A stretch of 64,000 bases of DNA from Closterium sp. NIES-65 (GCA_948144175.1 CANXME010000202.1:769253-833252); one strand, 5' to 3'. Shown: positions 10,940 through 22,090, counted from the stretch's first letter. Numbers and translations are program-made. Notes: generated by a model from the letters alone, not told the origin.

Positions 10940-11995
10940 CCTAGGGCCCACCACGTACTTTTTCCTTCTCTGCTCGGAGCGCGCTTACCTCCTAACCCGA
11001 GTAGTGCCCCGAGACGCCTTAGTGGCCCCCCTTTTGGCCGCCCTTTCTGCCCCTCGAGCCGCCCGCTACGGCCCCGCTACGGCCCCGTCGGCCCCGTTAC
11101 GGCCCCGCTTTGGCCTCGCTACGGCCCTGTCGGCCCCGCTTAGGCCACGCTACGGCCTCACTACGGCACCGTCGGCCCCGCTTAGGCCCCGTCGGCCCCG
11201 CTACGGCCCCGCCGGCCCCGCTTAGGCCTCGCTACGGCCACTGCTACGGCCACGCTTAGGCCCCATTGGCCCTACTTAGGCACCGTCGGCCCCACTTAGG
11301 CCCTGCTTTGGCCTCGCTACGGCCCCGCTTAGGCCCCATCGGCCCCGCTACGGCCTAGCTACGGCCCCGCTACGGCCCCGCCGGCCCCGCTTAGGCCCCG
11401 CTACGGCCTCGCTACGGCCCCGCTACGGCCCGGTCGGCCCCGCTTAGGCCCCGTCGGCCCCACTACGGCCCCACTTAGGCCCCGTCGGCCCCGCTACGGC
11501 CCCGCTATAGCCCCGCTACGGCCCTGTCGGCCCCGCTTAGGCCCCCCTACGGCCCCGTCGGCCCCGCTACAGCCCCGCTAAGCCCCCGTCGGCCCCACTT
11601 CGGCCCCCCTACGGCCCCGCTACGGCCCCTTCGGCCCCGTCGGCCCTGCTACGGCCCCACTTCGGCCCCGTCGCCCACTTCGGCACCGTCACCAACGTGG
11701 CCACCGCCCTGCAGCCGAGCCGCCCTGCAGCCAAGCCACCCAGCAGCCGAGCCGCCCAGCAGCCGAGCTGCCCAGCAGCTGAGCCGCCCTGCAGCCGAGA
11801 CGCCCAGCAGCCGAGCCACCCAGCAGCCGAGCCGCCTTGCAGCCGAGCAGCCCAGCAGCCGAGCGGCCCAGCAGCCGAGCCGCCCAGCAGCCGAGCCACC
11901 CTACAGCCGAGCCGCCCATCAGCCGAGCCGCCGAGCAGCCCGATCGCCCCACCTGCCTTGTAAGAGCCCAGTCTCTGCCACTGCAATGCCCTGCC
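10940..11995 (+). repeat. C4 leader: two GC-rich modular arrays
   Basis: From about 11030 to 11690 the sequence is a mosaic of 9-11 nt modules (CTACGGCCCCG, TCGGCCCCG, CTTAGGCCCCG) in changing order. From about 11700 to 11960 it switches to a 15-nt repeat (AGCCGAGCCGCCCAGC). Long open frames on both strands are a by-product. It sits between the PBS and Gag, where packaging signals are usual in retroelements. Confidence 0.85.
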
Positions 11996-12026
11996 TCACT
12001 GCCCTCACTACATGCTTACTGCTTTT

Positions 12027-13290
12027 ATGGCTTCCCTTAGCGTTCTCACCTTTGACACTGAGGGTCAGGCGGTGGACTTTGAGGTCTGGGTAGATGATCT
12101 GCAGCTTTTTCTGCAGTGCGATAGGGCTGACGGTCTCTCCCTGTTTGACCTCACTTCTGGTGCCTCCCCTGCCCCTACTGCTGATGCTGACGCCACTGTT
12201 TACTCACAGTGGGCCACACGTTATGCTGCTGCTCGCCTTGCTGTGCGCCGTCACTTACCGACCACTGAGCATGCACACTTTAGCCAGTACAAGAGTGCTC
12301 AGACCTTGTACGACGCTGTAGTTGCACGCTACTCTTCCCCTGCCACTGCAGCACTGAGACGCCTCATGCTTCCGTTCCTCTTCCTTGACCTTGCTGCCTT
12401 TCCCACTGTCGCTGACCTCATTACGCACCTCCGCACTCGTGACACTCGCTACCGCGCTGCGCTTCCTGCTGAGTTCTGCGCCAAGAACCCCCCCCCTATG
12501 TACATCATCCTCTACTACATAGTCATCCGGCTCCCTGACTCTCTCCGTGTAGTCAAGGACCACTTCCTCTCTGTTTGCCCCACCAATCTCACCGTTGACC
12601 TCCTCGAGAAGGCCCTCCTAGCGATAGAGAAGAGCATAGTCGCTGTAGGAGCCTCTCGTGGTGACCCTCCCACCCCCGTCTTTGAGGGGTGTTCTCCCTC
12701 TCCCCTCTTGCCCTCTGTCGCCTCTGCTGCTGCGGCCGACCTCGTTGGTTTCGAGTCGGCCGGCGCTGCGTCTGCCCCGAGCGGGAGACGCCGCACCGGC
12801 AAGGGCAATGGGGGCAAGGGCACTGGAGGGGGCGGTGGAGGTGGTGGTGGAGGTAGTGGAGGGAGTGGGGGTGGTAGTGGGAGTGGTGCCAGGGGTGGTG
12901 GCGGCGGCGGCAGCAGTGGAGGCGGCGGAGGCGGTGGAGGTGGCAGAGGGAGCGGAGGCGGCGGAGGTAGTGGAGGAGGCGGAGGTGGAGGTGGCGGCGG
13001 AGGCGGCGGAGGCGGCGGCGGCAGTGGTGGAGCGAGTCGCGACTCTGCGCCGAGGAGTGGCTCCGGTGGTGGTCAGCGCCAGCAGGAGCAGCGGAGTGGT
13101 GTGACCATGTCCCCTCAGCAGCTTCGTCAGTGGTACACTGCACGCCAGCGCAATGGGGGTTTTGGCACTGCTCCTACGTTCTCCGTACCGGCGACCGCAC
13201 TGGTGAGCAGTGCGGAGGTCCGCACTCCACCCAGCGCTGCTTTGGTCGCCTGCTGGACGCGTGGCGTCGCCAGTTCCCTGAGGCGTTAGA
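12027..13290 (+). pseudogene. C4 Gag
   Basis: The start is taken at the methionine of MASLSVLTFDTEGQAVDFEV because the same start context is seen at 45558 and 59844 in C6 and C7. The N-terminal 230 residues match the copia Gag (UBN2-like) capsid region: DDLQLFLQ, ARLAVRRHLPTTEHAHF, AALRRLMLPFLF, RAALPAEFCAKNPPPMY. A glycine/serine tract (about 12826-13035) and a Gln/Arg-rich segment follow. Gag would form the particle around element RNA. Confidence 0.85.
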
Positions 13291-13973
13291 GATCCCTCAC
13301 TGGGGAGATATGGCCAAGGCCGGGGTTGCTATCTTTGATCTTGACTTTGATGCTATTCTTGCTGCCATGTATGCTGTTGCTGATAGTGTTGAGGGTGCCT
13401 GTTACCTGTGTGTACCGCATGACCCGGGCATTGAGGCTGCTGCTCTAGGTGCTGATTAGGCTGCCGCTCTAGGTGCTAGTGCGTCTATTGCCCCAGGTGC
13501 CAGTGCGTCTGCTGCCCCAGATGCTGGTGAGTCTGCTCTCTCAGGTACTGCTTCCGCTCAGGCCTTCCACACCTTCACCCTGGACTCGGGTGCATCCCGC
13601 TCCTTCTTTCGAGACCGCACCACTCTTACGCCGCTTAGTCGGCCAGTTGCAGTCTCCCTGGCAAACCCCTCTGGGGGTCCTGTCCTTGCTAGCTTCTCCA
13701 CTGTCCTTCCGTGCCCTGCACCCCCCTTTGGCACCCTGTCTGGTCTCTACCTCCCCTCGTTCTCTACGAACTTGCTAAGTGGAGCGGACCTACACGATCG
13801 AGGAGTTGACCAGTTCACTCCTGTGAGTCAGCGAGTGACCCACTGCACGTGTGCTCGGACAGGCCGACAGTTGGCCACGTTCACTCGTCAGCCAGGGTCG
13901 AGCCTATACACCCTTACTGCTGAGTCTCCTCCTCCTGCTTAGTCTGCCCCGGTAGCTGCGTCGAGTCAGGTGT
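13130..13973 (+). pseudogene. C4 Gag C-terminus and protease
   Basis: A cysteine/histidine motif (CSYVLRTGDRTGEQCGGPH...C) spaced C-x13-C-x3-H-x4-C lies where a CCHC knuckle usually sits. It is followed by FDLDFDAILAAMYAV and CYLCVPHDPGIEAAALGA. Further on, HTFTLDSGASRSFFR (about 13570-13615) is the aspartic-protease active-site region (DSGA). The part ends at the X insertion. Confidence 0.8.
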
Positions 13974-14828
13974 TGCGAAGATAACTACAGCAACGGGAGC
14001 TAGGCTGCGGGCTAGGCACGTGTGCTCGAGTGATCTTTGCGTTCTCTGTTCCTTAGTCGTTTTCCTTGTGCGCACACTACTTGCTAGTTCACGGGGAAAA
14101 TTGGCAAGAGTTTCACTAGGAAAAGTTTAGAACAATGGTACAATGAAGTTGGCATAGCAAGACTACATTAGAGCAAGCATTCAGGTCGGCCAACTGCCAG
14201 CGCAGCTTGGTCGACCGCGTTCCAGCACGACTTGTTCGACCGCACTCCAGCAAGGCACGGTCGATGGGGTGCCAATGTTGCAGGACAGCAGTGCACCTGC
14301 TTCACAGGTGTGCGCAGATGATTGGCATGTAGAGTCCAGTCACCTCTGATCCGCCACGACGACCTCGGGATACCACCACCGAGGTCGGTCTCGCCAACTT
14401 CGCCTGGGAGACCGTCGCACTCCCAGGTAACCTAGTCGACCGGGCAACCATGTTGACCGTACGTGCCCATCGACCTCCCAAGTCGACGACCACCTCCACG
14501 TTGACCTCCTCCAGGTCGACGTCCCCTCTGGTCGACCAACTTTACGTCGACCAGTACTCCCGGTCGACCTGCTCCTCGTCGACCAGAATTGTCGTCGGCC
14601 GACCACCCACATCGGCCACCCCAATTTTCCGCAGGTCGACTCCCAAGTCGACCTCCCTGAAGTCGGCGCCACCCTAAAGTCGGCGCCCGTGCAGTGGTCC
14701 CCAGTAGAGGTGGACTCCCTCGTCGACCAGCTCATCCACTGCTGCAGGTCGGCTGCTCCCCTCGCACCCGACCACGACGTCGGCTCCGCCCAAGCGAGGA
14801 CGGGGCCAATACCCAACTCCCGTTGACA
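13974..14828 (-). repeat. X element 3' LTR (855 bp)
   Basis: In plus coordinates it begins TGCGAAGATAACTAC and ends CCAACTCCCGTTGACA. Read on the coding strand that is TGTCAACGGGAG...GTTATCTTCGCA, with TG and CA ends. The stretch 14440-14700 is packed with GTCGAC, AAGTCGAC and AAGTCGGC words. Confidence 0.95.
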
Positions 14829-14848
14829 CTCCCCTGCCGCATTCACGC
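14829..14848 (-). promoter_or_regulatory. X polypurine tract
   Basis: Directly before the 3' LTR on the coding strand the sequence is GGCAGGGGAG, a purine run in the place where plus-strand DNA synthesis is primed in LTR elements. It is short but correctly placed. Confidence 0.6.
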
Positions 14849-14956
14849 TTGGGCACCCAGCCCACACGGCAGTACAGCTCGGAGACTAGCTCGTCGGCGT
14901 GAACCCAACACATAGCACGTCGTCCACCGCACCAGCCATGCAAAAGGGCATGGCAC

Positions 14957-15590
14957 CTACTGCTGCACATCATTGTCGCCGTCGCCCACGTCGGCCAAGC
15001 GCACTTGGCCGATTGCGACGGAGCACCGGTTGAAGGATGGATAGTGCAGCGCCTTCGTCAGGAAGTCGGCCGGCTGCTCAGCGGTCGGGATGTACTGCAG
15101 CGAGAACTTCCCGCGCCTCACCATGTGCTGCAGCCAGGCCTGTCGCCGTTCCATGTGCTTGAGGTTGCCTGTCAACCCCATGCCTTCGGCGACCGTGATG
15201 GCCGACTTGTTGTCCACACGCAGGACAGTTGGCTTCCCCGCATCCAGCTGCCGGAACTCTGCGAGGAGGAAGCGAAGGCGACGTCCATCCTTGCCAGCTT
15301 CAGTGGCCGCTACGTACTCCGACTCGGTCGACGACAGTGTCGCGCACTTGATGCGCTGGCTCGACCAGGAGACTGCAGCCATTCCGTAGACGAACACGTA
15401 GCCACCCGTGCTCATCCTGTTCTGCTTGTCACTGGCGTCATCAGCGTTCACGTAGCCAACTAGCTCCAGCGACTCAGGTCCACCGCCAAACTCCAGGGCG
15501 GTGTCACGTGTGTTGGCAAGGTAAGCGAGGCAGCGGTCGACCTCGCGCCAGTGCTGGTCGCTCCTCACCGTGAGGCCACTCCCCACCTTG
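14957..15590 (-). pseudogene. X RNase H
   Basis: The copia RNase H is read from GSGLTVRSDQHW...CLAYLANT, through YVNADDASDKQNRMSTGGYVF and SWSSQRIKCATLSSTESEYVA, to VDNKSAITVAEG and TAEQPADFLTKAL. It would degrade the RNA strand of the RNA/DNA hybrid. It is the most 3' coding part, ending about 110 bp before the polypurine tract. Confidence 0.88.
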
Positions 15591-15634
15591 CTGCAGGCGA
15601 AGGCAACGTCCGGCCTCGTTGTCGTCGCCGCGAA

Positions 15635-16660
15635 CTACAGCGAGCCGACCTTCTGCCGGTACTCCTCCTCCTGCCGTTCTTGCGCCTCCTCGTCATCGAA
15701 GGTGAGCTCGGCGTAGGCACCGACCGAGACCGGTATCTTCGGGGTGCGCCCGGTCTGTTCCTCGTCGAGGAAGCGCCTACGCAGCTTGTCGGCGTAGCCC
15801 TGCTGGTGCAGCCACAGCTTCCCCGCCGACCTGTCGCGCACGATCTCCAGCCCGAGGTACTTCTGCACAGGCGAGAACTCGCGCAGCTCGAAGGCGGCTT
15901 CCAGCAGCTCCTTCAGCTCCTTCAGCAGCGCGGCGCTACTGCTGGCGGCAAGCAGGTCGTCGACGTAGACCAGCACCCAGCAAGCTACTCCACCCTCGCC
16001 GACTTTGTAGTAAAGAGCCTCGTCGACCTGGCTCTTCTTCCACCCGGCGCCGACCAGCACATCGTTGAGCGCCAAGTACCACAACAGCGGCGACTGCTTC
16101 AGCTCGTACAGGCTCTTCATCAGCTTACACACCCGGCCGGTTCCGTCGTTGAAGTAGTCCGGTTGAGACATGTACAGCACACGATCGAGCTTGCTCTGCA
16201 GGAAGGCGTTCTTCATGTCGAGCTGCATCAGGTTGAGGTTGAGGACAGCGACGATGCTGAGGAAGATCCTCAGCGTGACATAGCTGCTCACCGGCGCGAA
16301 CGTCTCGTCGTAGTCGGCGCCGTACACCTGTGTGAAGCCCTTCACGACCAGCCTCGCCTTCTCTCGCTCGACGGTGTCGTCGATGTGGTACTTCGTCGTC
16401 AACACCCACCGGTTCTTCATGACGTTCACCCCCGGCGGGCGTTCGACCAGCTCCCAAGTGCCCATGTTGATGAGGCTGCGAATCTCCGCCTCCATGGAAG
16501 CCTTCACCGCCGGGCCCTTCCAGCTCGCCAACGCCTCCTTCACCGTCATCGTCGAGATGTCCCAACAGTGCTCGGGGTCGGCTAGCATGTCGGGGTCGAG
16601 CTCCGGAAACTCCTCATCCTCCTCTGCGTCGTCGTACAGCAGGTCGTCGTCATCGTCCAC
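15635..16660 (-). pseudogene. X reverse transcriptase
   Basis: Copia RT features in order are: SLINMGTWELVERPPGVNVM, NRWVLTTKYHIDD, ARLVVKGFTQVYGADYDETF, LMQLDMKNAFLQSKLD, CKLMKSLYELKQSP and LVYVDDLLAAS (about 15945-15985), the last holding the YVDD catalytic box. The acidic stretch before it (DDDDDLLYDDAEEDEEF) begins the domain after the linker. The open stretch is about 340 residues long. Confidence 0.9.
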
Positions 16661-16689
16661 GTCATATACCGTGGTGAATGCAGCGGGGA

Positions 16690-17980
16690 CGAAGAAGTCA
16701 GGCGGCCTCCGAAGTCGGCCTGAACGCCGTGGTCCCTGCTGGACCTCCGCGGCGTCACCCCATCGTCACTGTCGTCGCTGCCTCGGCGTCCTGCTGCTCC
16801 TCAACCGGCGTCCCAGCCGACTGCTCCACCGTGGTCGGCTTCCCAGCCGACTTCTCCCCTGTGGTCGGCTCCCCAGCCGACGTCGCGGTCGCCGACTGCT
16901 CCGTGGTCGGCTTCACGGCAGCCTCCTCCCTTATCGGCTGCTGCTCCTCGACCTGCTGCTCCCCTTTCAACTGCAATCCCACGTCGATTCGCCGCTCGTC
17001 ACGTCGGCCACCGGCGATGCACTTGGCTGACGCCGAAGGCGGCGTCCCACTACTCCCCTCATCGCCGGAGACCGACACCGGTGTCAGCCCGCGCAGGTCG
17101 GCCACGAGGGGAGGGGCAGGGGTCAGAGGGTGAGGGGTAGAGGTGCGGACGTCCTCGACGTCCGCAGTAGCAAGCTCACCAACCTCGGCAAGCAGTGGTA
17201 GCGTCGCCAACGAGGGGTCAGAGGGCGGGGTGGACGATGAGCGGCCGGACACCGGCCCATGCGCTGTCCTCCACTCGGCCATTGACATCTCCTCGTAAAA
17301 CACCACGTCCGACGTCGTGACCACACGGTCAGTGACGACGTCAAGGAGCTCCCAGCCCTTGCTCGCCGCCGACACGCCAAGGTGCAGGCCCCACTTGGCC
17401 TTCGGCTTCAGCTTCCCACCACGCTGCTGCTCAGGGATAAGGAACTGCGCCATGCAGCCCCACACCCGCGCCAGCAACAAGCTGGGCTTCTTCCCAGTCA
17501 GCAGCTGGTACGGCGTCGTCCCCGGCGGCAGCGTCGACCTCTCAAGGCAGTTGCGGACCCAGACGGCCTGCCGCAGAGCGAGGTGCCACCAGTGGTGCTG
17601 CACACCCATGTGTAGCAGCATTGTCCGCACCGACTCCACCACTGTCCTCATCTCCCGCTCCGCCATGCCGTTCTGCTGCGGGGTGTATGGGCAGGTCAGG
17701 TCGTGGACGATCCCCTTGCCGTTCACGAAGTCGGTGAACTGCTTCCCGAGGAACTCCCCTCCCCGGTCAGAACGCAGCATCAACACCGACTTCTTCGTCT
17801 GCCGCTCAGCCACCGCCAGCCACTGCACGAACGCCTGCAACGCATGGGACTTCTTGGCGACCGGCTTCACCCACACGTAGCGGGTCTTGCGGTCCTTCAG
17901 CAGCAAGAAGTACAGGCTGCCGTCCTTGGCAGCCACGCGAAACAGCGAGCACATCGTCGGCCTCGGAGCCATGGTCGGGG
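16690..17980 (-). pseudogene. X integrase and C-terminal linker
   Basis: The integrase core spans about 17280-17960: LYFLLLKDRKTRYVWVKPV, LRSDRGGEFLGKQF, CPYTPQQNGMAEREMRTV, LLTGKKPSLLLARVWGC. This gives the D-D-E arrangement of copia integrases. The linker at 16700-17270 is rich in Pro, Thr and Ser and contains imperfect repeats (GEPTTGEKSAGKPTT). It would insert the cDNA into the host genome. Confidence 0.88.
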
Positions 17981-17984
17981 AAGG

Positions 17985-19056
17985 TGTATCGCGCCAGTTT
18001 CCCGCCGACGCACGAGACACACGGAGAGTCGGCGTCCGTCGCCGACTTCAGGTCCAGCCCAATGGCGACCTCGTTCTTCGCCGAGCTCTGTATGGTGTCC
18101 ATGCTGACATGCGCAAGCCTCGCATGCATCCGGTCCGGCGTCGACTTCGTCTTCGAGACGATCGCCCGCAAAGCCACCACCTCCGTCGTGGGCGGTGTCG
18201 ACCTCGTCGCGCAGGGACGCAGGTCGGTGCAGAGGACTCGCCCAGAGTACGTCGCCCGCCCGAGCACCTCCCCTGCCGCCGAGACGAGCAACATGCCCTC
18301 TCCGTCCTCCTGCAGCTTCACGCCATGCTCCTTCAGCTGGCCGGCCGACAGCAGGTTGGCTCGCACACCCGGGACGTACAACACGTCGGGGATGAGCACC
18401 TGCTTCTCGGCCTCTCCTTGCAGGGCGACGGTGCCGCAGCCCTGGACATCCTCCAGCGCCCCATTGAAGCCACGCACATGCCTGATAGCGCCGCTCGGCT
18501 GCAGGTCGACGAAGACCTCCTTCGTTCCCATCAGGTGGTGGGAGCAACCACTGTCGAGCAGGACCACCGCCGGGTTCGCCTGCACGGCTGCCGCCACCGC
18601 CTGAAAGTCCTCTCCTGCCTTCGGTGCCAGAGAGATGGTTGGCTCCACGACGCCGACCAGCGAGCATGACGCCGTCTTGTCGTCTCGCCCCTTGCCGCCA
18701 GCAGAGGAGTCGGCGTCCTTCGCCGAAGTCGATGTCCTGGTCGACTGCTTCTCCTTGCGCGGCTGGTTTCCTCCACAACGAGGACGACGGCTGCCAGACC
18801 TCCCACGGCCTCCCTTAGCATCGTCGTCGTCGGAGTCGCTGCGGTTGGGACACTCGAAGGAGAGATGGTCGGGGTCGCCGCACAGCCAGCACCCCCGACG
18901 TCGACCTCCTCCTCCACGACAGCTATCCTTGGTCGACTTCCTCTTGTCGACCTCCTTGGCCGGCTTCCAGCCACCGCTACCACCATCGCCAGACTGCCCA
19001 CGCTGTCCCGGTCGGCCGCCTTGCTTCGCTGAGGTGACCGAGTTCGCCTGCGCCAA
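17985..19056 (-). pseudogene. X CCHC knuckle, protease and pre-integrase
   Basis: A classic retroviral-type knuckle CWLCGDPDHLSFEC (C-x2-C-x4-H-x4-C, about 18840-18893) follows a Gly/Lys/Arg-rich segment. The protease site is VVLLDSGCSHHLMG (about 18520-18580). The pre-integrase segment has HARLAHVSMDTIQ and CVSCVGGKLARYTF (about 17985-18130). The knuckle differs from the widely spaced motif of the C family, which separates X from C and D. Confidence 0.87.
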
Positions 19057-19079
19057 GAGCTCCTGCGATCGCTCAGCCT

Positions 19080-20080
19080 CCTACATCGCCTCGTTCTGCA
19101 GGATGTACGAGGTCAGGTTGTCCTCGTTGAGCGTCGCCCTCGTGCTCGGCGCCATGGACAGCCGCTTCAGTAGGTTGTAGCTACTAGAGAGACCCTGCAT
19201 GACATGGGTAATGTACGACGCCGTGGAGTACTGCGCGCCGGCCATCCTGATGGTGGCGAGAATCCGCCTGGCTCGGTTGTAGTAGTCGATCGCACTCTCC
19301 TCGTCACCCATACGCAAGTGCGTCAGTTGTCCCTCCAACTGGGTGATGAACAGGTTGTCGGTGACCTGGTACGTCGACTCAATGAAGTGCCACGCCCGGT
19401 GGCAAGCGTCGATGTACTCCCAGCACCACTTCAAGGCGATCTACACGCCAGGCGAGCAGCACCGCGAGATGACCGTGAAGGTCAACAGCTGCACGGCACG
19501 AAATTCCGCACGCAGATCGGGGTGGTGCTCCCCCGGCGTCGCCACGGTCCCTCGGGCGAAGCCGATCAGTCCGGCCATCTCCAGCTGGGGCTCGATGGCT
19601 TCCTTCCAGGTGAGAATGTCGGGTCGACCGACCAGCGGAGGGGTGACCGAGATCCTGTCCGGCGTAAACTTGAAGTAGCCGTAGCTCGGCGCAATCCCGC
19701 CCGCCGTCACCTGGGTCGCCGACATCGGCGACAGCCCACTTTGACGCCCACCCGCGTCGACATGCGAGGAGCCTGCAGCCGCCGACGACTGCATCCCTCG
19801 CGCTTGAACGCCGCCGACTTCACCGGCGTGTATCACACCTCGGTGCCTCGACGTGCCTCCCGCACTGCTGCCGACCTGACCTCCACCGGCGTTGGCACCC
19901 ACGTCGACGCCGCCGTCGTTGTTCACCGGTCGAGGAGAGGCAGGTCGAGAAGGGGGGTGCTCCGCCGCCCACACGGAGCGGAGTCCCGCCTCGCCGACTG
20001 CCCAGGGTATCGCCCCAAACTCCTGGCCTCATGGCGTCTCCTCGCATCCTCCAGCTGTCCCTCCAGGGTGTCCATCACCT
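19080..20080 (-). pseudogene. X Gag core
   Basis: The capsid-like region has WEYIDACHRAWHFIESTYQV, LEGQLTHLRMGDEESAIDYY and YITHVMQGLSSSYNLLKRLS, matching the UBN2-type Gag of copia elements. Upstream, PSYGYFKFTPDRIS, DILTWKEAIEPQLEMAGL and HHPDLRAEFRAVQLL form the first helices. The region 19700-20080 is low in recognisable features. Confidence 0.82.
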
Positions 20081-20184
20081 CGGCGTCGACTAAGCGCACG
20101 CTAGTGATTACACGGCTGCCGGTCTACGAACACGATCGGGATGTGCTAAGTCGGCTACACTGAACTACGTCCCGGTGTCGTCCA

Positions 20185-20198
20185 CGCTCACCGCACCA
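20185..20198 (-). promoter_or_regulatory. X primer-binding site candidate
   Basis: Immediately after the 5' LTR the coding strand reads TGGTGCGGTGAGCG. It starts TGG, as expected for pairing with a tRNA CCA end, but it is not the initiator-Met site used by the C, D, E and TRIM-like elements here. I do not assign the tRNA. Confidence 0.6.
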
Positions 20199-21069
20199 TG
20201 CGAAGATAACTACAGCAACGGGAGCTAGGCTGCGGGCTAGGCACGTGTGCTCGACTGATCTTTGCGTTCTCTGTTCCTTAGTCGTTTTCCTTGTGCGCAC
20301 ACTACTTGCTAGTTCACGGGGAAAATTGGCAAGAGTTTCACTAAGTTCAGAACAATGGTACAATGAAGTTGGCATAGCAAGACTACATCAGAGCAAGCAT
20401 TCAGGTCGGCCAACTGCCAGCGCAGCCTGGTCGACCGCGTTCCAGCACGACTTGGTCGACCGCACTCCAGCAAGGCACGGTCGATGGGGTGCCAACGTTG
20501 CAGGACAGCAGTGCACCTGCTTCACATGTGTGCGCAGATGATTGGCATCTAGAGTCCAGTCACCTCTGATCAGCCATGACGACCTCGGGATACCACCACC
20601 GAGGTCGGTCTCGCCAACTTCGCCTGGGAGACCGTCGCACTCCCAGGTAACCTAGTCGACCGGGCAACCATGTTGACTGTACGTGCCCATCGACCTCCCA
20701 AGTCGACGACCACCTCCACGTCGACCTCCTCCAGGTCGACGTCCCCTCTGGTCGACCAACTTTACGTCGACCAATACTCCTGGTCGACCTGCTCCTCGTC
20801 GACCAGAATTGTCGTCGGCCGACCACCAACATCGGCCACCCCAATTTGACGTCACCATGTTGACGTCCTCCGCAGGTCGACTCCCAAGTCGACCTCCCTG
20901 AAGTCGGCGCCACCCTAAAGTCGGCGCCCGTGCAGTGGTCCCCCGTGGAGGTCGACCCCCTCGTCGACCAGCTCATCCACTGCTGCAGGTCGGCTGCTCC
21001 CCTCGCACCCGACCACGACGTCGGCTCCGCCCAAGCGAGGACGGGGCCAATACCCAACTCCCGTTGACA
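20199..21069 (-). repeat. X element 5' LTR (871 bp)
   Basis: It matches 13974-14828 along its length, with roughly twenty substitutions and two small indels by eye. Ends are TG and CA on the coding strand. The length difference from the other LTR comes from short indels, one of them in the GTCGAC-rich part. Confidence 0.95.
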
Positions 21070-22090
21070 GGTGTTTGCTGCGGCGTCTAGGTCTGGTCCT
21101 GAGTCTGCCCCCTGCTCGTGTCGTCTGCTGTCCCACCAGACTCTCCTTTGGCACCACCGCCTTGGTCACCCCTCCTTGCCTCGTCTCCGAGGCATGGCCT
21201 CCCGTGTCCTTGTGTCTGGTCTTCCTCGGTCTCTCCCTCCCCTTCCTCCTGGGCCTGGCCCTACTTGCGTCCCCTCCGTCGAGAGGCGACAGCGCGCCGC
21301 TCCTCACTCCTCCGAGTTTCCTCCGACAGGGGCTCCGCTGCAGACTCTCCACATGGATGTGTGGGGCCCAGCTTGCGTCAGTGGGCAGGGGCGAGAGCGG
21401 TACTTTCTGCTGGTCGTTGACGACTACTCGCGTTACACCACAGTCTTCCCCTTGCGTAGCAAGGATGACGTCACTGGGGTGTTGATCGACTGGATCCGCG
21501 CAGCTGGTCTCCAGCTCAGAGAGAGTTTCGGCTCCGACTTTCCTGTTCTGCGTCTGCACTCGGACAGAGGCGGGGAGTTTGCCTCTACCCGTCTGGGAGC
21601 CTTCTGTCGTGCACAGGGCATCCGCCAGACCTTCACGCTTCCGGACTCTCCACAGAAAAATGGGATTGCTGAGCGCCGCATTGGCATGGTCATGGACGTC
21701 GCTCGTACGTCCATAATGCATGCGGCTGCCCCCAATTTTCTGTGGCCGTTTGCGGTTCAGTACGCCGCGCATCAGCTCAACATTCAGCCCCGGGTCTCCT
21801 TGCCAGAGACCTCCCCCGCCTTGCGGTGGACAGGGAAGGTTGGCGATGCCTCTGCGTTTTGGGTCAAGGGACCTCGGGCGTTTGTCCGCGACTTGTCTGC
21901 GGACAAGCTGTCCCCCTGTGGTGTTCCTTGCGTCTTCCTTGGCTTCCCCCCCGACGCGCCTGGCTGGCGGTTTTACCACCCCACCACACGCCGTATTCTG
22001 TCCTCCCAGGACGTCACCTTTGACGAGTCGGTGCCTTACTACCGTCTCTTCCCCTACCGCACTACGCCCCTCCCCCCGCCGCCGCTCTTC
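21070..22090 (+). pseudogene. C4 pre-integrase and integrase
   Basis: After the X insertion, C4 resumes with SCRLLSHQTLLWHHRLGHPS and PTCVPSVERRQRAAPHSS, the His/Cys zinc segment that precedes copia integrases. The core follows: LHMDVWGPACVSGQGRERYF, VVDDYSRYTTVFPLRSKDD, LRLHSDRGGEFASTRLGAFC, SPQKNGIAERRIGMVMDVAR. It ends with GKVGDASAFWV and VFLGFPPDAPGWRFYHP. Confidence 0.9.

Larger units (their letters stand above)
13974..21069 (-). mobile_element. Complete copia element of family X, 7.1 kb, nested in C4
   Basis: Both LTRs are present (20199-21069 is the 5' LTR, 13974-14828 the 3' LTR). The element is bounded by a perfect target duplication GGTGT (13969-13973 and 21070-21074). The internal order on the minus strand is Gag, CCHC knuckle, protease, pre-integrase, integrase, RT and RNase H, which is Ty1/copia order. 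The LTRs differ by about 2-3% plus two short indels by eye, so the insertion is fairly young. The coding part is broken in about half a dozen places. Because it sits inside C4, it is younger than C4. Confidence 0.95.

Noticed and set aside
17887-18669. Long plus-strand frames across the X element
   Set aside because: The minus strand carries clear copia integrase and protease motifs over the same span. The plus-strand frames are shadows in GC-rich DNA.
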